Source: Haplosporangium gracile (taxonomy: Eukaryota; Mortierellomycota; Mortierellomycetes; Mortierellales; Mortierellaceae). From it: a stretch of 17,903 bases of DNA. Both the position numbers and the translations under genes were made by a program. The stretch spans positions 26,861-44,763 of the forward strand of contig JAAAUF010000258.1 of NCBI GenBank assembly GCA_015499985.1, in the 5' to 3' direction. The notes under the pieces are model-generated. The model saw only the letters and a list, made by a program, of their open reading frames with translations, had not been told where the DNA came from and did not search any database. Positions 10,318 to 17,903 of the stretch are shown in pieces (position 1 is the first letter of the stretch; every line of letters starts with the position of its first letter).

Positions 10318-10376
10318 AAAACTTGTAGGCGAAGCAGTTAATAATCATAATGCCCATCCACATTCTACAAGTTTTA
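10318..10376 (+). repeat. Inverted repeat in the channel 3' UTR
   Basis: AAAACTTGTAG at 10318-10328 is the exact reverse complement of CTACAAGTTTT at 10365-10375, with a 36-nt loop. The left arm begins 18 nt after the stop codon. In the transcript it would form an 11-bp stem at the start of the 3' UTR. A chance occurrence is possible because the arms are AT-rich. Confidence 0.6.
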
Positions 10377-11017
10377 CTTTTGAAGATATGAGAAGGTGTT
10401 GTTGTTTCAGTCTTTTTTTTTTTACCCTTAACCTTGATGGCCAGGCTTGAGCCTACATTTTTTATGTGCTATAAAAGTGTGACGACCCAGAACAGAAAGG
10501 GGGTCAGGAACTTTTTCCTATGTTTTTTTTATTTCGTTCTTTAACGAATGAGCTATTGTACTCGCTGTCTTTTCAATATAAGCCTATTGCACCCATCAAG
10601 ATGTCGATTCGACTCTTCTTCGATTTGTTATTCTCCATAACGTGGAAGGGTGGTGGCTATGGCGAAATCTAGATTTCACTTTCTCAATACACAAACGAAC
10701 AACGTAAGGAGGGGCAAGCAAAATACAAAAAAAGAAAGCGGATTATTTGTGGGTACCCACGCTCACGCTCAGGATACGTATTCGCCGACAAAGTAGACAG
10801 TGAGAGAAACAAAAAAAAAAAACTTTGCTCATGCCGCGGGAGATTTGTGGGTCCGTTACCATGTCCCACCTTGTTTTACTGTTTTGCTTATACAAGAAAC
10901 AGTGTCCCCGGTCTGGGATTGGGCAAATGGATGGCGGAGAAGCAAAAAAACAGCTGTTGTCTGGCAGGGCCCACAAAAAAAACCTGTCTCCCTCTCTTCT
11001 CTTTCTCCCATGCATTC

Positions 11018-11038
11018 GGGGGGGTTGAGGGGTGGGGG
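11018..11038 (+). other. G-quadruplex candidate
   Basis: The run is G7, TTGA, G4, T, G5 on the + strand. Splitting G7 into two tracts separated by one G gives four G-tracts of at least three with short loops, which meets the usual intramolecular quadruplex rule. A C/T-rich stretch precedes it on the same strand. Confidence 0.55.
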
Positions 11039-11660
11039 TAAGTGTATGTGAGCCAGAAATAGGATCAACCTTAAGGAAGAAAGGGGGAAAGAGGGAAGCG
11101 TGAGAGACCACATACCATCTTATTTTTTGATGTTACTGTATGGAGAGGGGCACAGAGACTCACAGAAGAAACGAGAAGGAGGCCCATGCTGAGACGAACG
11201 GTGCACCCACCTATGGTCTAAATTTACAAGCGCATATGTTAGGTTCTTGTGTTTTGCCGACAGACAGACAGGGAAGCAAAATAGTCCAAAAAACAAGCGC
11301 CTGAGCAATACGGACACACAACAGCCCGCCGATCTAAATACAAGGGACGGATCCTATCAAAAGGGCAGAAAGGAAGCGCAAGAAAAAAAAGAAAAAGTTA
11401 GGGCTCCGCGGGTAATGTTTTAGTGGTTTTTTTTTGGGGTGCGACAAGGTTAGTGGAGAGGAGGACAAGGGGACCTTGGCATTGGTAATTGCGCGATCCA
11501 ACGTGGCAGTACCTATTACAGTGTTGTTCTCTTAGATTGAAAGAAGAGGTGGATGGAAGAAGTCATTCCTCATGCCAGTATCGCGAAATATGTCAAAACT
11601 CAGTTTGCCATGGTGATCGAGGAAGGAGAAAAGGAGAAATTTCCTTCCTCTACTCATGTT

Positions 11661-11685
11661 CATGCCATGCCATGCCATGCTATGC
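11661..11685 (+). repeat. CATGC pentamer tandem repeat
   Basis: Four perfect CATGC units are followed by one TATGC unit. This is a short simple repeat in non-coding DNA with no visible role. Confidence 0.85.
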
Positions 11686-12602
11686 TTCATTCTTGTCTCC
11701 CATCGTCGATTGATAGTGTTACCCGGCAGCCATTTCGCACATTGAAGATTGGATTTAAGTAGGCAATGCCATTTTTAGGTTGCATGCAAGGTATGACGAC
11801 GAGTACATGTGTTCTCTTCCCTTTCCTCTTGTCAATGCAAACTCTCAGTCTCGGTACCAATCTACTTTTTTTTCTGCGATGGATGGCGAGTAAGTAAAAG
11901 AAGGGGATGGCATCCTCTTGTTTTCAGGGCCGAAGGCAAGGGCTAAAAAATAACGAAGAGCGGCTGGTCCATAAACTTTATATTCTTGAAGGAAATGGGG
12001 ACCCAAGCGGGATAGGATGAACGTATTTCGGCAAGGACAGGGGGAGGAAGGAACAGGGGTGTCACTTCATTTTTGCCCTGGGACTTTTTTGCTTGGAAGA
12101 GGGCATGGATGGATGGCGAGGAAGGATTGGAGAAAAGCTTTATTTTTACTTGCTTGAGAAAAAGAGATGCGGTCGGAGGAAAAGAAAAGGGAGGATGGAT
12201 GATGCAGATGGACAGAATACTTCCCCCCTGTGTGGTGAAATGCTCGTGGATTATCAAATACCCTCCCTCCTTTCTGCGCAATTCGCGACAACCACAAGCC
12301 AGACCAGGGCGAAAGGAACCTCGATGTTATTCTTTTCTTGTCACACCATGAGAACGAACACAAAAACCTTTTTATGTCGTTCTTTGTAAAATAAAGGGAT
12401 CGAAGTGAAGAGAAGGGAAACAAAAAAAAAAGGTTTGTCACCATGCCAAGGCTAGCTGACGTGTGTATTATGGCATCCATTGCTGGGAAGGGTTGCTTGT
12501 ATCCCGGTAGGTTCAAAACGTCGTAAAAAAAACACAACAGGAAAAAGTAGCGCGGAGATCGACTCGTTTAGTTTGAACGGGACGAAAAAAAATAATAGCG
12601 CT

Positions 12603-12629
12603 AACGGCGACAACGGCGACAACGGCGAC
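12603..12629 (+). repeat. 9-bp tandem repeat (AACGGCGAC)x3
   Basis: Three perfect 9-bp units follow each other, with a degenerate continuation (AACTAACGACA). The repeat is unusually GC-rich for this stretch. It is non-coding and its function is unknown. Confidence 0.85.
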
Positions 12630-13414
12630 AACTAACGACAGGATTACAAGATGCTAAAGAAAAGGAGGACGAACGGACATGTTTCTTGAATTTGCCCTTC
12701 AAACTACATTTACCTTGCTGACAAAGTACAGAAAGAACGAAAAAGAAAGTTGGGTTTATATTTTATAGTTTTCTTTCAGGGGAGAAGAATGAGGTCCCAG
12801 TCCCCGACGCTCACCTGCCATGTTTAATTTCTATGCAATATCTCATCATTGACGTCTAAAGGGAGCCAATGCTGGGTACAAGATCATACCTGGATGGATG
12901 ATTCTCTTTGTCCTTCTTCTTCTCTCTCTGTCTTCCTCGTTCTCTCTCGTGCGAGTTCAAAATGAGAGATTGGTACCTAGAATGATGAGCAGGGTGCGAA
13001 AAAACTCATTTAACTATTTTTTTTGTTGCCCCATCCCTCATTCATATTTTTTGATCCCCGATACTGGTACTGGGATGCGGGATGAGAGAGATTTAGAAAA
13101 AGAGATGAGCGAGGAAGAGAGTAAGAGAGAAAGAGAGGCGTTGGGAAGAAACAGAGCACGCACGACGCATGAAAGGATTTGAGGAAGAAAGAAAACGCTA
13201 AAGAAGAAATTTGCTTTGCTAATGAAGCAAACCCGCGCGAAAATAAAGTACACACGAGGAAGTAAGCGAAAGTGAGCACTGAGATGAGTGAAAGACGATC
13301 GAAGCAGTGTTTCCATTGAACACCGACTTCTTGAAATAAAAAACCAAAGTAAGAGGTGCTTGTTCTTCCATCCGTTGTTGATGATGATCCAGGGGTTAGC
13401 GACGGAAGCACATA

Positions 13415-13438
13415 GCAACTGCAACTGCAATTGCAACT
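13415..13438 (+). repeat. GCAACT hexamer tandem repeat
   Basis: There are four units, the third being GCAATT. The repeat lies in non-coding DNA shortly before the purine-to-pyrimidine switch of the + strand. Confidence 0.85.
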
Positions 13439-13765
13439 GCACGCAACAACAAAAGGGCCGATGTTCATGCATTTTTCTGGATGTGGTCTCCAAGAGTACA
13501 TCCCTCATCAATAAATAAACAAACGACAATAACAATCCCGTAAGGTATTTTTGTCGTCTTTGGTTTTTTTCCCTCCATCTCTCCCAGCAGCCATCCATTC
13601 ATTATCATCGCACATCTGGCAAAGCAAGAAAGACAACAACAACAAACAAGAAACTAAGGACACCATAGCTCACAATTGCTTGGCCTGTTGCATATGACGG
13701 GACGAGGAAGAAGAAAAGGGAACCTGAAGAACGATAAAAAAGCATAAGTAAGTAAGCTTTTCCAG

Positions 13766-13858
13766 TCAATGAAAAGAGAAGAAAGACTAGATCTCCCTAT
13801 CCATTGACCCTCAATGATTTGTGTGCTCAGCCAGATTTATTTATATAAACCATTGAGG
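13766..13858 (+). promoter_or_regulatory. CATTGA/TCAATG motif cluster with TATA-like box
   Basis: TCAATG occurs at 13766-13771 and 13811-13816, and its reverse complement CATTGA at 13802-13807 and 13851-13856. A TATATAAA box lies at 13842-13849. CATTGA-CCC-TCAATG (13802-13816) is a perfect short palindrome. A further CCATTGA lies at 13313-13319. The arrangement looks like a core promoter with paired binding sites, possibly for a distal transcription start of the secreted-protein gene. Confidence 0.35.
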
Positions 13859-15083
13859 TTGAGAGCATTCATCCCATCCATCCTTCCAGGGCTATCATAT
13901 TTTGTTTTTTTTGTTTTTTTCATACTCCACCACTCTCTTGTACCATACCTTACTTACCCATTCATCCTTCACCCGAAGACATACTTTTTTTCTTTCTCTA
14001 ATCTCATACACACACTCTCTCGACACACAAAAGCATTCGAGTTCCTGTACAGTACTCATTGTTATCCGCTACCTTTTCCTTCATACGTTTCCTTTGTACG
14101 CTACCACAACATAATACTTTGTACCCTGTGACTCTGTAAGTGCCAATTGTCGCGAGATATCAATCAAATAGATCCAATTTCGCACCACCAGGACATCCCT
14201 CATCTCCGCCACACACAAATACATACCTTACCAGCAACAAGTGTAAAAAATAGCTTCTTCGCTCACTTTGTAGTAGCCTTTATTTATTTGTCTTTGGTAT
14301 CCCTCCGAAACAACACCAACATCAACTTTTTTCAAAAAGGACCTTTCAACAACTGTCCTTAGTATCCAAATATCATCCGAAGGAACATAAGTGGTCGATT
14401 GCCGCGCCCCTGTCTGTTACTAGTCTTATCTGGTTGTCTGTCTGTCTCCTGGAAATTAGTCGTCGGTTCAACCAGCTACGAGTGAGCGAGCGAATAGTGA
14501 GTATGGTCATGTCCCTTCCCTTCCGTGCCATTGTCCTGTCCTGTCTGTAAGCCCGACAGACACCACGCCTCCTTTGTTTTCTTCTTGTCCATGTTCCTTA
14601 TTTTTGCGTACCAACCAATAACCAACAACCAACTTCCACCAGACAGTCCAATCCGCTTGTGCTCTGGGCGTCCGCCTTGTCCGAACCCATCCATACCATA
14701 CCCCTCCCCTCCCTTCATCACCTCCCAAGCCATCCACCATCCCCCTTTCCCTTTTTTTACCCCTCTTGGCTGAGTCCCTTGGCTTTTCCTCTCTGTTGTC
14801 TTTTTACTTCCCCCTTCCCTCCTCTCCTTTCACGCTTTTCTCTTCTCTTTCTTCTTCTTCTCTTTTTGCCACCCGAGTTCACTCGTCCCCTTTTCTTCAT
14901 CCTCTCTTCCCCTTTCCTCCTTTCTCCCATCCACACTCTCACCGGGGAGGACTCACTTACGAATTTCCTTATACCCTATTTATACATCCCTTTAACTTCT
15001 CTCTTCCTTCTCCCATCACTACACTTCACCCATCACTTCTCTCTTCATATACAGAACCGCAGTTCTACCCCCCCCTCATCATT
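13801..15083 (+). promoter_or_regulatory. Promoter and pyrimidine-rich leader of the secreted-protein gene
   Basis: The + strand turns strongly C/T-rich here, most clearly from 14690 to 15050. Candidate elements are TATATAAA at 13842, CCAAT at about 14612 and TATTTATA at 14977-14984 (100 nt before the ATG). Good donors occur at 14136 (GTAAGT), 14497 (GTGAGT) and 14547 (GTAAGC), and a good acceptor (CAG, 15052-15054) lies 30 nt before the ATG. A spliced 5' UTR is therefore plausible. No protein-coding frame in this stretch is credible. Confidence 0.45.
14977..14984 (+). promoter_or_regulatory. TATA-like box near the secreted-protein gene start
   Basis: TATTTATA lies 100 nt upstream of the ATG at 15084 and is followed by a C/T-rich stretch, a common fungal promoter layout. 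If a 5'-UTR intron ending at 15054 is used, this box would instead be intronic and not functional. Confidence 0.35.
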
Positions 15084-17903
15084 ATGGACATCCAGAAGAA
15101 CAAAGCCGCCATGGCTTCGTTCATCGCCTCCATTCTGCTCGCTGCACCTACCATGGCACAAGTCTACATCCCCAACAGTAAGGATACTCACTCCCTTTTC
15201 CCTTCTCTTCTCTCGCTCACACCCATACACCCACTCTTCCTCACCCACATACATACACATACACTTTTTCGCCCTTGCTCTCGTCCTCTCAATTGTCTGC
15301 ACTCTGCACCTTTTCATCGTACATATCATCCCTCGCCTCCAATTGCCAGTTACACGCCTTTCCCTCTATCCGTTCTTTCCCCTTCCTTCGCCCGTTATTC
15401 CAACTTGTACTGAGCACAAGGCGAGGTCGAGGGGATATTTTTCAAATGGCTACAAAGGAGCATCAAATAGTTCCGCTGGGACCGTTGGGTTCAGCAGGCT
15501 TGATTTTTTTTTCTGTTTGCCCTTTTTGGCACAATACCAACACATTTTTTTTTTGCCTTTTGTCTTTGTTATCCTTGTTTGTTTGTTTTGCTTGGTGCTG
15601 TGGATTAGTGGCATAGAAAAAAGATCAGACATCCCCGAGGACATATCACGTATCACATATCCCTCCCCTTCCCAGACCACCACAGTCTCGGTCCCCTTGA
15701 TCTCTCCCTTTTCTATCGCACCTTTTGTGTATGCAGTTCGCCCTTCTCGTCCATTCATTCCACAGGATAGATCCCCCCTGGCCTCGCTTTCTTTCGGCCT
15801 TTTCCCCCTTCCATCTAAATCACAGACGTTTGATATGTCTTCTTATTTCTTTGTATACCCTTTCTCACTTCTTTTCCCATCCACCCCATCCATTCAAGGA
15901 TGGATGTGCGATATGTGATCAAATGAATGGGAGCTTATTCAGTTACTTTGATATGTCAAGCCGTTCCTTATTCGCCAGTGATATATTATTTTCCAGGAAC
16001 GGGAAACTTTTTGGGTTGCCGTGTGGTTTCAATCAGTTGTTTCATGTGAGACCCCTCCATTCCCACTCCCTTTTGGTACCTGACTGAGCTGGTCAATCAG
16101 CCTCATGGCCACAGCTCGGCGCTCGAATCGCTTTTTTCTTGTGCCCCTTTTCCCCACCCACTCCCAACACATCTCCATTAGAAGGCCACCCTTGCGTCCC
16201 TCTCTCTTATGGCCATGGATATCGGTGCCCATCTTTTTCATTTTCGCCGCTACACTGGGCTCCCATTCATACTTGCCCTATCACACGCAGAGCTCCCCTT
16301 TCGCGCTCATATTATTTTTTTTGCCTCTCAGTGACTCGAAAACCGAATGCACCAGACACAAAAAAAATAGTGCTCATGCACCTTGTTATTGCTTTTTTTG
16401 TTGTTCTTTTTTTCCCCTCTTTCTCTCTTGGTTTGCTCTCGATCAAAAAATTTTCAATACAAGTCAGACAGACGGATATTTTTCTTTTGAATTTATTACT
16501 ATTTTGCGCCTCCAGTACATCATACATGGCGTACGTACAGTACGGTGCGTGCAGCAATAGACAAACTCTCACAACTCTCATGCATGACGCTTACCATATC
16601 CAACTCTGTCTATTTTTTATTTTTTTATATTTTCTTCCTCTATCCCTATTCTACCGTCCTTCCCAGTTGGTGATGTCCAGAGCAGATGGCACCCAGAACC
16701 CCCACCAGTGCTCCAAAAGCCATGCATCGTTATCGATAAGGTCAAGAACATCACCTACATGATCGGTTACGACGCGCAGGGCAGCCTCGTCTTCTACGCT
16801 ATCGAGCAGTCCATGTGCTCTGCCAACTGGTCCAGCGTCCCCTGGATCTCCCTCCCTTACCCCGGCGGTGGAAAGCCCTACTACACCGAGCAGTGCTTCC
16901 TCACCTCCACCAACCACTTTGCCGTCCAGTACCTCGGCGGTATCGCTATCTGGGATCACTGGGGTCGTACTTGGACCTACCGCAGCATCCCCTGCACCAT
17001 CACCTACCCCAACAACGCCGCCATGGTCTACCAGAACCAGCAGGCTACCATTGATGACATTCTTGTCAACTGGGTCGATGCCAAGGGTGCCGGTCACTTG
17101 ACTGGTGTTCAGCTCTTGAACGATACCGTCAGTGCCTGTAGCGAGTTGTCTACTCCGTAAGTGTTTAATCTCCCTTTTACTCGTCCAATGCATTGACGAT
17201 TAGCCATGCATATAAGTACTAACTCTCGTTCTTTCCATATCTTTTTAAAGTAACGTCCCCAATGACATGACCGTCGCTGGTGCCCCCAACAACGGCCAGA
17301 CCTACTTCCTCTTTGGACCGAAGAAGTCTTGCTACTATACCATTACCGCTGCTGGCACTGTCTCCCAGAACCCCGTCGCAACCACCAGCGAGTGCAACCC
17401 CCTCCCTGCTTTGGACATTCGCGAGCCCCGCACTGTCAACTATGGTGGTGCCATCTGGATCTTCGGCAAGGTAAAAAAAAATATGCCAAAGTGCACCCAC
17501 CTACTCTAACTGTGCGCCATCTTACCTGTCACACGCTGCTTATCTCTTGCCAATCGATTGTTCCACAATCCAGATCCATCTCAATGATAACGTATCTCTA
17601 ACCCTTCCAAACCATCTCATCTCTTCTATCTTTCTCATAGAACAATGACGGTCTTGGTGTCTGGTCCGTCAACGCCACCGGTTCTCCCCCATATACCATC
17701 ATCCCCCGCTCTCAGGGTGCCCCTATCAACAGCAACTACACCGTCGCTGACTGTGGTACCGGTATCATCGTCTATGGTGGATGCACCAAGCCCGATGGAT
17801 GCTCGACCAACCTCAATCCCGGCGAGCCTCTCCCCCCAACCAGTCCTACTCCTCCTACCGTAATCTATGTTCCTCCTCCCGGCGGAAACAATGGTGGCGG
17901 TGG
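15084..17903 (+). CDS. Secreted or cell-surface protein, N-terminal part (3' end outside window)
   Basis: Exons proposed: 15084-15177, 16667-17156, 17251-17470 and 17641-17903, all with GT-AG introns and matching phases, giving 355 complete residues before the edge. Residues 1-25 are a signal peptide: short charged n-region, hydrophobic SFIASILLAAPTMA, likely cut after Ala25. The mature part is rich in Tyr, Trp, Gly and short strands, with about ten Cys and several N-glycosylation sequons (NIT, NWS, NDT, NAT, NYT), so it is an extracellular beta-rich, disulfide-bonded domain. From about residue 331 a Pro/Thr-rich then Gly-rich linker begins, as before a wall anchor, GPI site or membrane helix. 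Codons end mostly in C (TAC, ATC, ACC, GTC), unlike the two upstream genes, which suggests high expression. I do not recognise the family; the last exon has no ATG of its own. Confidence 0.85.
15178..16666 (+). other. 1489-nt first intron of the secreted-protein gene
   Basis: The intron runs from GTAAGG after the signal peptide exon to a C/T-rich CCCAG acceptor. The phase-1 join makes Ile32 and continues the frame without a stop. It is about ten times longer than the other introns here and is C/T-rich throughout. I see no convincing extra exon, snoRNA or repeat in it. An unrecognised small exon or internal promoter cannot be excluded. Confidence 0.65.
17217..17223 (+). other. Consensus branch point in intron 2 of the secreted-protein gene
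   Basis: TACTAAC matches the ideal fungal branch site and lies 27 nt before the AAAG acceptor at 17247-17250. It supports intron 17157-17250. Confidence 0.8.

Larger units (their letters stand above)
10301..13800. other. Gene-poor, purine-rich intergenic region
   Basis: No coding frame here is convincing on either strand. All open frames are under 190 residues and are low-complexity translations of skewed DNA. The + strand is rich in A/G runs from about 10.7 to 13.3 kb, with a short C/T-rich patch at about 12902-12950. Contents noted are the 3' hairpin, a G-rich block, three short tandem repeats and two TGACGT (ATF/CREB-type) half sites at 12457-12462 and 12850-12855. It presumably holds the channel's 3' end and distal regulatory DNA; a minus-strand non-coding transcript is possible but not shown. 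Confidence 0.5.

Noticed and set aside
10601..10672. 23-residue ATG frame downstream of a TATAAAAG sequence
   Set aside because: Too short to support, with no splice sites or codon signal. It may simply lie in the 3' region of the channel transcript.
10664..10677. Perfect 14-bp palindrome GAAATCTAGATTTC
   Set aside because: About one such palindrome is expected by chance in a window of this length.
12067..12537. 156-residue - strand open frame
   Set aside because: It is rich in Phe/Ser/Leu from purine-rich + strand DNA, overlaps other equally long frames and shows no domain or splice pattern.
13378..13500. Box C-like TGATGATGA suggesting a C/D snoRNA
   Set aside because: No box D (CTGA) or closing stem lies at a suitable distance downstream.
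13010..13598. Overlapping - strand open frames of 163 and 186 residues
   Set aside because: Two different frames are open over the same skewed DNA, which points to composition rather than coding.
14659..15918. 419-residue open frame on the + strand
   Set aside because: It is a stop-poor translation of C/T-rich DNA (mostly Ser, Pro, Leu, Phe). It crosses the signal peptide exon in another frame and runs through the intron donor.
1..17903. CRISPR array, insertion sequence, retroelement or viral remnant
   Set aside because: No regularly spaced direct repeats, terminal inverted repeats, transposase, reverse transcriptase or capsid-like frames were seen.

Overview
This is a eukaryotic, almost certainly fungal, window. 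GT-AG introns of about 90-210 nt interrupt two genes, leaders are pyrimidine-rich, and there are no bacterial-style operons or ribosome binding sites. The protein types (a WD-like propeller fused to a TRP-like channel, and a secreted protein with a Pro/Gly-rich linker) and the codon choice suggest an early-diverging filamentous fungus, most likely Mortierellomycotina. The lineage is an inference from memory, not a search result.

Layout, all three genes on the + strand: (1) 1-3635, the 3' part of a long intronless gene for a coiled-coil protein, open at the left edge. (2) 4234-10300, an 11-exon gene that I assembled by hand. It encodes a protein of about 1614 residues: disordered N-terminus, a small beta-sandwich-like region, a WD-like beta-propeller, a helical region, a six-helix Ion_trans/TRP-like pore and a cytosolic coiled-coil tail ending in poly-Gly. 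All exon phases close and the total is a multiple of three. (3) 15084-17903, a secreted or surface protein with a signal peptide, a 1.49-kb first intron and strong C-ending codon bias, truncated at the right edge in a Pro/Gly-rich linker.

Between genes 2 and 3 lie 4.8 kb without a convincing gene. The left part (about 10.7-13.3 kb) is purine-rich on the + strand. The right part (about 13.85-15.08 kb), and then intron 1 of gene 3, is pyrimidine-rich. This region holds TATA-like boxes, a cluster of CATTGA/TCAATG motifs, a G-quadruplex candidate, short tandem repeats and splice sites that could frame a 5'-UTR intron. No tRNA, rRNA, CRISPR array or transposon was found.

The genes are not obviously one pathway. 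The most interesting object is the channel: its architecture predicts a membrane channel gated or scaffolded by large cytosolic beta-rich sensor domains, quite unlike the ankyrin-repeat N-termini of animal TRPV channels.
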